A stretch of 64,000 nt of DNA, from positions 80,757,389 through 80,821,388 of the forward strand of contig CM069435.1 of assembly GCA_035610365.1 (NCBI GenBank), in the 5' to 3' direction. The position numbers and the translations under genes were made by a program. Below the pieces are notes generated by a model. The model was given only the letters and a program-made list of their open reading frames with translations, searched no databases and was not told the DNA's origin. Source of the stretch: Aquatica leii (taxonomy: Eukaryota; Arthropoda; Insecta; Coleoptera; Lampyridae). How positions within the stretch are numbered: position 1 is the first letter of the stretch; every line of letters begins with the position of its first letter. Shown piece by piece: positions 33,633 through 44,480 of this stretch.

Positions 33633-33989
33633 TACATGCAACTTTTCAGAAATTGGTTAAATAAAGTTAAATTAGATAAAGTTTAAACAAAAGGATTTTA
33701 TTATCATAGACATGAATACAAATAATACAATTATTTCACTTTAACTTTTTGCTACTAAGATTATTACAGCATTTCATTAATTGTAATAGAATTATTAATA
33801 TCATTGTCATCGTTATTATATATTTTTGTAATTAATGGCTTATGGTAACTGAAATATGAAATTGAATCTACAAAAATTAGTTAATTGATTTACAAAAATT
33901 TGTATTCATGTCTATGATAATAAAATCCTTTTGTTTAAAAATTTATCTAATTTAACTTTATTTAACCAATTTCTGAAAAGTTGCATGTA
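33633..33989. repeat. Long hairpin (inverted repeat) with reversed array sequence
   Basis: Arms of about 91 bp (33,633-33,723 and 33,898-33,989) are nearly perfect inverted copies, with a 174-bp loop. The inner arm sequence and loop start are also an inverted copy of the non-53-bp part of the 292-bp repeat (for example CATGAATACAAATAAT and TTTTGCTACTAAG). The array and hairpin therefore belong to one element. Confidence 0.85.
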
Positions 33990-34600
33990 GATCATTTTGC
34001 AAAAAATAAGGCCATAAAGAAGTTTCACTTCTTACATGTGTACACTAGTACACGCCCTAATTTTTTTTTAATTTTATTTTATTATTTTCATTTTGTTTCA
34101 GTATAATCTTGTTATTCTTATTCAGTTCTGTTTTAATTTTAGTTGCGTCAAATTGATTTCACGTTTTAATGTAATTTTCTGTTTTATTGCTTGTCTAATT
34201 TCATTTCAATTATGTAATAAATGTTAGCTTTTTAAATGTAACAAAGCTTTTATTCAGTCGGCCTTCGCGTATGTGAATTTTAGATTATTACAGATTTTTC
34301 GTGTGATACACTCTTAAGGCAAGTCCCATTTGAAGCGGACTCGTGGTTGGCAAGGGTCTCTAGTCCATTGAGCGTTACTCCTTCCTGGCGCCCTTTGATT
34401 TTTGATTTTTCATTGTGTTTTCTATTCAGTTTTTCAAACAATCGCGGAATTTATGAATATAATCCACCCCGTCTTCACTGAGCACCGGAATAACTTCGTT
34501 TATGTTACTTTATTTCAGGCAAGTGTCATTGTTCCAACTTGCACGTAACATGTTATGCAACTAAAAAATATTGCATAATTTTAAGAACTAGCTTAAAAAA
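33990..34600. other. No recognised gene
   Basis: AT-rich with a somewhat more GC-balanced patch at 34,310-34,400. No coding motif or RNA gene identified. Confidence 0.45.
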
Positions 34601-34619
34601 ACCGAAATTAAATGTCAAC

Positions 34620-35572
34620 ATGCTCTCCGACCCTTTCAATACACAGTATGGTTCGTTCATAGATTTCTCTTAAAACATGCCTCAAGATAATAGGCGATAC
34701 TTCAGTGGCACATTATCTAATTGTATTTTCAAGATGTTTAATATTCCTGTAAGGTCTGCGTTTGTAGACCTCACTTTTGAGGTATCCCCATCAAGAAAAA
34801 ATCGCATAGTGTTAAATCCGGAGAGCACGGAAGCCAAAGAATTTCCGAAAATCTTCCGATCCATTTCTAGATAAAAAATATTGCTGAAAATACATATTTG
34901 TGCAAAGATCTAATGGAATGTTCTCTATTACATTAAAAAAGTAATTCTGGAGGAAATGCAGGTACCTCTCAAAATTAAGATTTTTTCGGAAGAAAAATAG
35001 TCCAATGATTTGATTATTAAAAACTCCACACCAGACATTCGTTTTGAATGGGTATTGGTCGCGTGTTTCTATGACTAAATGAGGATTTTCGTCAGCCTAC
35101 CACCGACAATTTTGAGAACTATCAGTTCCATTTAATGAAAATGTAAATTGATCGCAGCAAAGCACATGTTTAATGATCTGTCCTCTTCTATTTGTGCTTG
35201 AATCCAAAAGGTAAAATAAAGCCATGCATCTAAATCTCCGTTTTGCAACGTGTGGATAATTTTTGGTTTGTAAGGTCTGAATTTATTTGTTTTCAAAATT
35301 CTTCTGGCCGTTGTGCTGGATACTGGGTTCAGTTGGGCGATTTCTGGAGGAGGAGTTCGAAAAGTTTCGACAACAGTTTGCATTACCTGAAGCTGATGTT
35401 CAACATTAACCCAAGGATTATGAAGAACTTTAAACTTATCAACATTACCCAAACTTTTAAATTTCTTTAAAATACCAGTAATGGTTGAGTCGCAAATTTG
35501 TCTGTCAGGATGTCGCTCGTTAAAAATTGTTGCCGCTTTCCCGATTTTGTCTTCTTTAGTTAAATACATAAT
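34620..35572 (-). pseudogene. Tc1/mariner-type transposase relic with helix-turn-helix start
   Basis: The minus-strand frame begins with M at 35,569 (MYLTKEDKIGKAATIFNER) and continues with STITGILKKFKSLGNV, a helix-turn-helix domain of the type found in many insect transposase-like proteins. ARRILKTNKFRPYKPKI and WIQAQIEEDRSLNMCF follow. The position of the first catalytic aspartate ('LFSDE') reads MCFAAI, so it is lost. From 35,110 downward, frame-hopping fragments read KTNVWCGVFNNQIIG, then ENIPLD, and further on a remnant of the 'SPDLTPCDFFLWG' block (LTLCDFFLMG) and LKSEVYK near 34,745. The first 145 codons are open, the rest is broken. Family placement within Tc1/mariner is uncertain. 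Confidence 0.7.
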
Positions 35573-35699
35573 TATTCGTTTTGAGTAATTTTTAATCGAA
35601 TAAATTTAAAAATGACTAAGAAGCAGAAAATAACAATCTTTAAAGCAACTGTCAATTATAAAAATAATTACGTTACTATTCTTGACAGTCAATGATCTA
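35573..35699. other. Spacer with candidate transposon end
   Basis: Short non-coding stretch between the transposase start and the duplicated segment. No motif. Confidence 0.4.
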
Positions 35700-35847
35700 T
35701 TGACAGCGTCACTTGTCTATAAATCATTGACTTGCGCTGTCATTAAATCCAATGACAACTTTTCTACCCTCCGTACTAATTTATAGTTTTCTATATTATC
35801 CTATGTGGTATTTTTACCACAAGATGGCATTCTAAAAACATTTTAAA
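35700..35847 (+). repeat. Direct repeat, unit 1 (about 147 bp)
   Basis: Nearly identical to 35,980-36,126 in the same orientation, offset by 280 bp. It begins TTGACAGCGTCACTTGTC and ends GGCATTCTAAAAACATTTTA. It lies upstream of the transposase relic and may be terminal or subterminal sequence of that element. Confidence 0.85.
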
Positions 35848-35979
35848 TATGTTGGTAATGTCTACACGACATAAAAGAGTACGGTTGTCTGTCTGTATAG
35901 TTGTGGAAACACATCGGTTCTGATGTTGTTTTTCACAATTGTACTGACATTGTTCCTAACCTATTTTATAGTTGGGATT

Positions 35980-36126
35980 TTGACAGCGTCACTTGTCAAT
36001 AGATCATTGACTTTCGCTGTCATTAAATCCAATTACAATTTTTCTACCCTCCGTACTGATTTATAGTTTTCTATATTATCCTATGTGGTATTTTACCACA
36101 AGATGGCATTCTAAAAACATTTTAAA
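35980..36126 (+). repeat. Direct repeat, unit 2 (about 147 bp)
   Basis: Second copy of the unit at 35,700-35,847. It is followed by GCGGAATTTTTAGCGGGCAC and TGTA (about 36,168-36,191), whose complement (ACAGTGCCCGC...) looks like a Tc1-type inverted end. No matching left end was found. Confidence 0.85.
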
Positions 36127-36191
36127 AAGTTTTTTTTTTAATCAAAATTTAAAAAAATCCATTTGGTGCGGAATTTTTAGCGGGCACTGTA

Positions 36192-36756
36192 TAATGTTTT
36201 ATTGCATTAAGAAATGAAAAACTTCAAAGTTTTTTTACAACTAAAATCACATTATCACAAATTTAAAAAAAATTAGAGAATATATTATTTTTGCTTTATG
36301 ATAATTGTTTTTGAAACGTAAACAATATCCCACCGCTATTTCTAATTAGCTGTTGGAAAAAAATTGAAGAAATGTCTAAGAAACTTTGACAAAAATATTT
36401 CCACAGTATTTGTTATAAACGTTTTTAGTTACAGTTTATTAAAAATGTTAACACATTTTTCATTTCTATCGTGCAAGATGGTAGAAATAAGGTACGTGCA
36501 AAAAACTTCTTAATTGGGCAATGTGTTCAATAAATATTATTTGGATGTTTGCGTTCAAAATTATTTAAAATATTTGCAGTACTACTTAGAAATCTAAACC
36601 TGGTCAACATAATTCAATTTCTTAATTTTTTTAAAAATCAAATTCGACGCAGAGTACTATATTTAGATTTGGTATTTATTTAATAAGAAATACAAAATGA
36701 TAAGAATTTGGCTCTTATATGTATATGAGCTCGTGCAAAAATTGCAAGTACCTTTC
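36192..36756. other. AT-rich non-coding stretch
   Basis: No gene or repeat recognised. Confidence 0.5.
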
Positions 36757-36759
36757 TTA

Positions 36760-37314
36760 AGCTTGAATTACATTATACTTTTTTCATACTAGAAACTTGA
36801 ACAAGTTTGTAAACTAGAAAGTTTAGTTTCTAGTTTCGTGATTTACATTGTCCAAGTTTCCAAACTAGAAGCTTTTTTCAAAACTAGAACCTGTCCTATT
36901 TTTCGTTCAAGTTTTCATACTAGACTTGCGCAGTTAGGTTTTGTAGCAATGTTGCCAACTCAATATTTATTTTGATATCAGCTGTTAATCTTTTTTTGTG
37001 CTTTTGCTCTTTGATTTATACTTTGTTTAAAATTATGACATCCTAATCGTTTCTTTTTAATATTTAATGATAGGTATAACTTCCATAATTTATAAAATTA
37101 AATGAGTTTAACAGTTTTCTTTTGTCATTTTGTAAGGTTATTAAAAATGACAAATACGAAAATAGTTGGTATTTCAAGTGTGAAGTGATGTACATAGTAT
37201 TGTAGCAAACTTCAAAGAACACCCGTTTGTACAATTCAACTTCTAGTTTCTAAACTTGAAAACAAACTTGTCTTCAAGTTTCTAGTATGAAAAAAGTATA
37301 ATGTAACTCAAGCT
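36760..37314. mobile_element. MITE with inverted ends and TTA target duplication
   Basis: 555 bp bounded by AGCTTGAATTACATTATAC on the left and its near-complement (GTATAATGTAACTCAAGCT) on the right. The similarity continues inward for about 45 bp (TTTTTTCATACTAGAAACTT). TTA flanks both sides (36,757-36,759 and 37,315-37,317). Subterminal CTAGAAACTTG-type motifs recur several times inside. There is no coding capacity. The 3-bp TTA duplication points to a PIF/Harbinger-mobilised MITE. Confidence 0.85.
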
Positions 37315-37317
37315 TTA

Positions 37318-37589
37318 AAGAGCGTGTGACACTACCAAAATAGTAAAACAAAAAACAATCTTTTATCTAAAAAACCATTAAAACTGATTAAAACGTCCAC
37401 GCAAAAACTAGTTTATTTCTATCACATCTCTATACTCTATTTTTTTATTAACAAACACGGGAATAAATATGCTGTTTACGCTATATAAAAGATGAATTAA
37501 AACTATTAATACTGGTCTTCATAATTAAAAAATATAGGATAGTTAATAATAGAAAGCACCGCAAGCAATTTTGAAAAGAAACTCGACAC
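37318..37589. other. Spacer between MITE and Harbinger copy 2
   Basis: AT-rich, no features seen. Confidence 0.5.
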
Positions 37590-37592
37590 TAA

Positions 37593-37607
37593 TGCCGGTT
37601 TGCACCG
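37593..37607 (+). repeat. Left inverted end of Harbinger copy 2
   Basis: TGCCGGTTTGCACCG, perfect complement of 40,329-40,343, preceded by TAA. Confidence 0.95.
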
Positions 37608-37932
37608 TTCTGTATTAAGTATTACTTATTTTAAGAATTGCTTATGTTTAAGTCTTACATAAGTCATAAGGCATTTGCTCTGTATGTCTTTAAGCGCTGC
37701 TTAATATAAGCGTGACATAAAGTTTCATCCGTTTTTTAGTAATTTTGTCAATAGTTGGTACCTATGGTTGGTACGTAGCGAGATAAAACCGCGAAACCGT
37801 ATTTACGTCTTCTTGTATATCATAGTTGTATACGTTGTATATATGTTCTTGTATTTACGTTTAGAAGGAAATAAAGTTTTAAGTTTTTGTACGGACGTTT
37901 AGTTGCTTTTTATAGTTAATTTATAATTCATT

Positions 37933-38890
37933 ATGGAGCAGGTAAAATTACTTTCTTAATAAAAATTACTTATTATAACGAAAAATGTTTCTTAGGACAT
38001 GTCAGCAATTAAAAAAAGGGCAAGCAACTTCAGTTCTCTTGAAAAGGAACGGTTGCTGAATATCGTTTACAAATATAAAAATATAATAGAAAATAAAAAG
38101 ACGGATGCCATAAACAATGAACAAAAAACCAAAACTTGGACACGAATAGCCCTCGAATGCAATGCAAGCGGTGGAAGCATCCGAACAGCGGAGCAACTTA
38201 AAAAGTTATATAATAACTTTTAAAAATGCCAGGAAAAATATTGCCGAGGAAAAGCAAGACATTTTATTAACAGGTACGTTGTAATGGCTATTAGAAGTAT
38301 TATCGGTAACAAATATATTTGAGGTGGAGGGCCGTCTACCTCACAAAAGACAGATGAAGATCTGATTAGATCAATTGTGAACGTAAAAACAATTGATGGG
38401 ATTGTGAACGATTTCGATGGTGATCAAATAGAAATTGTCAGCATTCAAATTTTTATTTGCTTTAGTGTAATCTGATTACATTTTGGATTGAAGATATAAA
38501 TGAAAATGTTCCACCTACATTAGAAGATACTCCTTCTACAAGTCAGTGGAAAAATTATACTCCATCTGAAATGCAAAGGTCACCACACAATGCATTGGTA
38601 AGTTTCACATCAAAGTTTAAGTTTATTTTTACAACCAATATTCGTCATAGAGTACAAGTCGCAGAAGACCAATAACAGTGGTGAAGGCATTGACTTCCTC
38701 TAATGTAGCAGAGAAGTACAATCAATTATTGGACAAGAGGCTCTCCATTGCAGACCTTACAGAAAATGAAATGAAGCAGAAAAAGGAGTTTAAAGAGCAA
38801 TCAAGGGCAATTAAACTTCAGCTTCTTCAAATAGAATTAGAAATAAAACAAAAACAATTAAAAAATCTTGAAAAAAATAATTATTTATAA
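37933..38890 (+). pseudogene. Harbinger accessory Myb/SANT-like protein, four exons
   Basis: Exon 1 is tiny (37,933-37,941, ATG GAG CAG) with donor GTAAAA. Exon 2 starts after TTAG at 37,996 and carries the DNA-binding domain (RASNFSSLEKERLLNIV, then KTWTRIALEC and EQLKKLYNNF). One extra base at about 38,220 shifts the frame before KNARKNIAEEK; exon 2 ends at 38,273 (CAG/GTACGT). Exon 3 is about 38,324-38,597 (GGGPSTSQKTDEDL, with breaks; end at TTG/GTAAGT). Exon 4 is 38,651-38,890, with an intact end: AEKYNQLLDKRLSIADLTE, then a charged coiled coil rich in K, E, Q and L to a stop. The family helps the transposase bind element ends and enter the nucleus. The frameshift and damage in exon 3 make it a pseudogene. 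Confidence 0.75.
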
Positions 38891-40160
38891 TAAATCTGTA
38901 AAACAATCATTTATAAACTGTTGCCTAATATTTCTATCATGACCTAATGCATTTGGATGTACATTCATTTGTCCAGCCTGAATTTTGATCAATGCTCTCA
39001 GCTGGAGGTGCTTCAGCTTCATTATTTAATTTTGCAAAGTTGTAAAGAACACCTGTTGCAACGAGTCAAAGCAGTATCAATTTTTAATCTTAAAACGTAT
39101 GCTAAAACAGGAAATCTTCTTTTACATACTCCAAATAATCTTTCAGTAGTATTGCGAGTTCGTAAGTGTGGTTCATTGTATAACTGTTCAGGCCTTGTCT
39201 GGAGGTTTATTAAAGGTGTTAAGAAATATGATCTAACTGGGTACCCATCATCACCTTAAAAAATGCATTACAAACTGATCTATTTACATTAACTTCAAAA
39301 AGTACCCAATAATATACTGTTTGGAAAATGTCCAGCTTTCAAACTTAACTCGCACTCTACTGTTATTAAATATAGTAGCATCATGTGTAGAACCTGGCCA
39401 CCTTGCCACTAAATTTAAAATAATAAAATTAGTATTAGCTGCATTTTGCTGTTTCTAAAAAGTTCTTCTTCATCTCCTCCTCAAAATTACAGTTACACAA
39501 CACTACATATATGATATGTTACTGATCATTAAACTGACCTGAAGACATGTGTACAATATATGGCTCCAATAACTTTAGGAAATGCAGCTATCTCATAAAA
39601 ACTGATTTGTGTTTCACGAATTTCAGCATCATTTTGTGGCAATTTAATGAATCTAGGATACAAACGCGCAATTACTGTTGACACTTTTTTAATTACTCGT
39701 GATGCTGTTGATAAATGGACACCAGCAAAGTCTGCTGTAGTTTGTAAATGTCCATTTGTAGCAAAAAAAACATAAACATATTAGCAGCTGTTTGATTAGG
39801 GATACACTTTGATTTCTAAAAAGTATATTATTTAGTAGGCATTTTTCATAATTGATAATACATGTAACCTGTTCGAATTTTACTTACATATCACTGACAT
39901 GTTCTATTTCATCTTCAATCAGCACTAACAAGTTAAGACAGGTTTCCTTCGTCAAACTAAAAAATTACATGTCATGTATACATCGATGAATAGAATAAAA
40001 GTTCTTACCGAAATCTTTTATAAAAACCTAAAATATCTAAAGTATCAAAATGCTCTGACCTCCTATAAATTTGACGAGGAAATCCATAATCGATAATTTC
40101 AATAATATCAAAATCATCCTCAAAGATATCATCATTATCAATTTCTTGAAAGTTAGCCAT
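38885..40160 (-). pseudogene. Harbinger DDE transposase, five or more exons, D1 lost
   Basis: Exon 1 (40,160-40,009) runs from MANFQEIDNDD to DYGFPRQIYRRSEHFDTLD and ends at a GTAAGA donor. Exon 2 (39,956-39,888) reads LTKETCLNLLVLIEDEIEH. Exon 3 (39,815-39,539) has a frameshift in a T run, then LSTASRVIKKVSTVIARLYP and IAAFPKVIGAIYCTHV. Exon 4 (from 39,454) reads LVARWPGSTHDATIFNNSRV; the last part (39,259 downward) reads DDGYPVRSYFLTPL and RTRNTTERLFGVCKRRFPVL. In the family the first catalytic residue is D in 'GA(V/I)DCTH'; here it is Y. The second (STHD region) and third (TERLFG) positions are kept. The final exon frame continues to LGHDRNIRQQFINDCF and a stop at 38,885, overlapping the accessory gene's end by 6 bp. 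Confidence 0.85.
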
Positions 40161-40328
40161 TTTAATCTTGTTTTTAATAAAACTACAAACTCTTGCGCAT
40201 GTGTGAACAGTTACTTTACGAAAAGCCGTGATTCTTTCTTGGCTTAAATTTAAGTCAATCTTAGTCGCATTTAAGAGGGCGTTTCGGTCGGTGCAAACGA
40301 AATTCATAACTTAAGTACTAAGTGCATA

Positions 40329-40343
40329 CGGTGCAAACCGGCA
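40329..40343 (-). repeat. Right inverted end of Harbinger copy 2
   Basis: Perfect inverted partner of the left end, followed by TAA. Confidence 0.95.
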
Positions 40344-40346
40344 TAA

Positions 40347-42600
40347 GAGGTGAAAAAGAAGATTATTAAAATAGAAAAAAATAGATATTTAACAAAAAAA
40401 ATCGTAAAATCTAACAAAATAATTTTAAATACAAGATTTAATCTAATTAGAAAATACATACATTCAATACAAATACTGTATAGGTTTAGTAAAATTAAAA
40501 ATTAAGTGAACTTCTACACCTTAGAGCCTATTGGACAAATCTTACATTTAGGAAGTTTTATATAATCCGCGAACGAATGTTCGCAATGTTCTAATTTTTA
40601 CCACAAACAAGAAAACTAGACCTTTATCGACTTTACCTTATACTACATGACTTCTTTTATATAACGGAATATACAAACTTATTACTTTTTATCTCTAATT
40701 ATATTCCTAACTTTGTTAAATATATTTCCCGGATTTTTTTCTTATCTGTATTTGTGACAATAGACGACGGCTTTATTTACGGTATACGTTGATGTTTGAT
40801 ACGATAAGCTCTCCCGTGCACAACTGCAATAACGACGTTCAGTAATCATCATTTTAACATCATCTTGAGATGCAAAGGAAATAGAAAATTCCAATCTAAA
40901 TGAAATCGGTATTGTCAGATTCGCAAAGATCTTAAGGAATGTATTTGTACGTGATTTTAAAAGAAAAAAAAACAAAAAATATACATCGCAATATTTTCCA
41001 TATTTACAAAAAACGTATAAAAAATATACGCTTTTGAAAAAAGTAAATAAGCAAATATTCTCGAAAAAGTATTCAGTTTACTTAAGAAAGCTGAAAGAGA
41101 AACAATGAAACACTTCAGCCACAAACGAAATATAGCCGTGCGAAAAATGTACGTCGCTTTTTCCATAATCTCAGAAGCTTCAGTGGAAAACAACGGAGAA
41201 CCCCTTTAGGCGTTCCATTTCATTGAACACCGCATTGCCAGTGCAATTTGAAAGCAGTTCATTTTCACTCAATGCTTTCTGCTATTTGCTAGATAAAAAT
41301 GCTATAAATGTACATCTCCCCATAATATTACTAAAAGCGGCATTATAGATATCGTTCCTAAAAGAGAAAGTTTAAGAACTCTTAAAATTTCGCAATAAAC
41401 TGTTAAATGGCAAATTCAAATTTCTTTCTTTTTAATGGCTTTACATTTAAATGTTGTAATTAACTTCTATCGCAATTTTCCTTACTTCACTTTTGCTAGT
41501 AATAACGGCGACAAACGAAAATGTATTAAAAACTTAAAACCAACTAAAACGCTTGCCACTAAAGTGAAATTGCAGATAAAATCAAAACAGAAACTGTTTT
41601 ATATGAACGTGCCAAGATATCTTAATGTAATTTTCATTTACCTGAATGTAATAAACCGCAATATGTCGGTTTCGAGTTTATGTAGAATGTAACGAGGGAT
41701 TAACAGCCTTGATATGTGGGCTTTAATTACATAAGCCTAATAACATTGTACCCAACTAAGCCAAAACACTTAATGCTTAATCCCGAATTTAAACCGAAAA
41801 TGTTTTTCTTTGCGGGAATTGAAATAAAACTTTCTTTCGTTTTATACAGATTATCCTTTTTGGTCATTAAAACTTTCGTACTGATTACGGTTATTATTAG
41901 TTTTTTTTGTAATGAGAATTTTTTATATTTAAATCGATAATCCGGATGACAATAAATTCTTCATTTAGAGATTAGAAAGAATTTATTGTTCAATAATCTT
42001 TTAAGTCTTTTACAGATAGACGGAACTAAGATAAAAATGCCAATTTCAATAAACAATAAAGATTGTGTTAATTTAAATTTAATTACCCAGGTAAACGTTT
42101 CCATCTTCGACGCACAGAAAAACTTTTTTAATTTATTGTAAAAGGTCCCGTTATTGAAGCTGATACTTTTTAATTACTAAGTCCTCTTTGCATTCCGAAA
42201 CTCTTTGCAAGAAAAGCTTAAGGTTGCATATGAATGCCCCTGAAGTTTCATCTCTCATGTTAACTGATTTAGGTACTAACTGCTCTTTGTAGATTTGTGC
42301 GTGTTGCTGATAGAAATGATTTGATAAACAATAACAATCCTTAAGTCAGTATCTTACTGTCAATATTTTCCTATAATTTTTTATAAATAGCATGTTACTT
42401 AAACACTCTGAACCGCCCTATCCCGCAATAAAAATATTTTTACAAATATTTTACGGTTACAAGATGTGTTGGTTAGCTGATCGGCATATGAATAGTTTGT
42501 TTAAGTTGGCGCCAAATTGTTAGTTTTATTTTAAGTCAACTATTTTAGGCGTGCTTTTAAATTCTCATATGAAGAGTTTAAGTTTAAATCAAAATTTAAT
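40347..42600. other. AT-rich non-coding stretch
   Basis: Small frames at 40,742-40,975 and 40,957-41,193 (-) and 41,435-41,692 and 41,716-41,940 (+) are hydrophobic or lysine-rich and show no domain. No repeat or RNA gene was recognised in these 2.2 kb. Confidence 0.5.
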
Positions 42601-42614
42601 AATCGCAGTTTCGA

Positions 42615-42680
42615 GATGTACTGTTATTCGTAGGTGGTGAGTTAGACCCTGGTCCAAAAGAACAAAATTTAAATGATTAA
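42615..42680 (+). other. Possible LINE 5' coding trace (NPGP-like)
   Basis: The plus strand reads RDVLLFVGGELDPGPKEQN before a stop. This resembles the 'LLLxxGDVExNPGP' sequence found near the start of many LINE proteins and 2A-like peptides. The key aspartate-valine-glutamate and asparagine are changed. It lies about 0.5 kb upstream of the LINE RT and in the same orientation. Confidence 0.3.
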
Positions 42681-43199
42681 ACATAAAACTAATATAAATC
42701 AACTAATAAAGAATTTTCTTCCAAAATCTGTCCCCGGTGACTTGTTGCAAAAAATGCCTTTTTACCCCTTCGCGTGTTGCAAGTCCAATGAGATAATACG
42801 TTATCGAAGAAAATCCATATAAATCTAGCAATTTTCGTAATAAGTACTGTAAAAATTGTTTTCTGTGTGAATAATAATGCACGGTTTTAAAACCATCAAA
42901 AATGTAAAAACTTATTATCAATCTGCTCAAGAAAGTTGATTTACATAATTATTATTGCACATAAAAATGTTTGAATTATTTGGTTAATAGAAGTGATCTA
43001 AAATTTGAATCTAAAAATATCAGCAAATATCATAAAAACATGAACGTAGACGTTTCTTTGTTGTTAAATCAGAAGTAGCTGGTAATAACACGGGTTTTAA
43101 TATAATTTTTATTGCAAATGATAATAAATATAGTAGTAAGAGACAAATAAAAGCGTATAAAACAGCTCATATTTCCATGGGTTACACTTTTATTACAAT

Positions 43200-44480
43200 A
43201 AATAATATCGGGCTCTGATGATGTCTATTGCGACGTATGACAAAAGCAGGCTCAACTACCGCCCTGTTAGTATACTTTCTCCCTTTTCTAAACTATTTGA
43301 ACGAGGCATATACTTTCGTCTTACTGGGTTTTTGATTGCCCATAACATCTTAATTCCAAGACTGGCTTTATTAAAGACAAAATCACAGACACAGTTTGTA
43401 TATATATAATTCCTTAGAATATGTCCAACCAGTGCTTGGTCTTTTGTTTGACCTATCAAAGGCTCGTTCGGGATGACCATCCTCCTAAACAAGATGAATC
43501 AAATAGGCATTCGAGGACCAGTCTTTGATAGTTGAAATCGTATCTCATCGAGAAATTATGCAGAGTCGGTCTTACTACTTCTTGTGATGATGCAGTTTCG
43601 GATCTTTTGGTTGAGTGTGGAGTCTCACAAGCAAGTATATTATGCCTATCATTTTTAACTATCATGAACGATCTTCCAAGTATTGTAGAATCACGTGGTG
43701 TCATTCCAGTTCCAGTATGCGAAAGATCTTACTATTATGGTAAAAAGTACTACGCTGGATCATCAAATAGAAGCTGCGGCTGTTTTCTGTAAAAAAGTTC
43801 ATGCCTAGACCACACACAATAAGTTACAGATAAACTGCGACAAAACCAGTATTACCCTGTTTGACCTATAACTCGCTTCTGATAAATCTCTCTGACTTGG
43901 ATCTTTCCGAGATATTCTTGTCCAGTTCAGCGTTAAGCTCGTGGGGGCCAGTTGAATAATGTTCTATCCTAGAAGTGGCACTTGGATGAACTGACTCTAA
44001 AACCCAATTCTGCATCATTCACCCTCCAAAAGAGAAAGGTAGTCTCTCCGAGACTTTATTTACACTATATCATGCTTTGTTTGTTTCTAGATTGAGGTAT
44101 GGTATAGTTTTCTGGTGTTCCACATCTGCTCTATTAAAATCTTTTCGGTACCAAAAAATTGTGTTGAGAGTCTTGTTGGGACATCTTTGTGTTTTATCTT
44201 GCAGATGTAAGTCTAGGTACATGAGACTACTAACCGCTCCAGCTCTCTGGGTATTTGGATGTCTCATGTATATGAGAAATATGCCTCACATGTTTAATCT
44301 TTTCGGCCATAAGCATAAACATCACACCAGATACAAATTTAGAGTGCCCAACCTCTGCTATCACACTTCTAGATTTGTTGCTTCTACTTAGCTATAAAGT
44401 TTAATAACTTAATCCGCTGCCTACAAAATCATTCAGAGCAGAAGTTAGGAAGTAGCTAACCAAAATGGATAATAAAAATT
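43200..44480 (+). pseudogene. Jockey/CR1-like LINE reverse transcriptase, decayed
   Basis: Plus-strand blocks in RT order: LNYRPVSILSPFSKLFERGI and YFRLTGFLIAHNIL (motifs 2-2a), then a frame change to LLFDLSKA (motif A region). KSYLIEKLCRVGL and ECGVSQASILCLSFLTIMND follow; the last corresponds to the 'GVPQGSILGPLLFLIYINDL' motif B. The YADD motif is not recognisable. The C-terminal part (44,060-44,460) is better kept: FVSRLRYGIVFWCSTSALL, YQKIVLRVLLG, NMPHMFNLFGHKHKHHTRYK, LCYHTSRFVAS. These enzymes copy element RNA at a nicked target site. Stops and shifts make it dead; no endonuclease was seen upstream. Clade not resolved beyond Jockey/CR1-like. Confidence 0.75.

Larger units (their letters stand above)
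37593..40343. mobile_element. PIF/Harbinger transposon copy 2, complete ends
   Basis: 2,751 bp with perfect 15-bp inverted ends TGCCGGTTTGCACCG (37,593-37,607 and complement at 40,329-40,343) and further imperfect pairing inward. It is flanked by the 3-bp target duplication TAA (37,590-37,592 and 40,344-40,346), as expected for this superfamily. Inside are the two expected convergent genes: a Myb/SANT-like accessory gene (+) and a DDE transposase (-), each with several introns. The transposase has lost its first catalytic aspartate and both genes have frameshifts, so it is not autonomous. Its ends could still be used by an active relative. Confidence 0.95.

Noticed and set aside
34677-34874. 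65-codon plus-strand frame
   Set aside because: Shadow of the minus-strand Tc1-like transposase relic.
40742-41193. Two overlapping minus-strand frames as a small gene
   Set aside because: No shared frame, no domain and phenylalanine-rich composition expected by chance.
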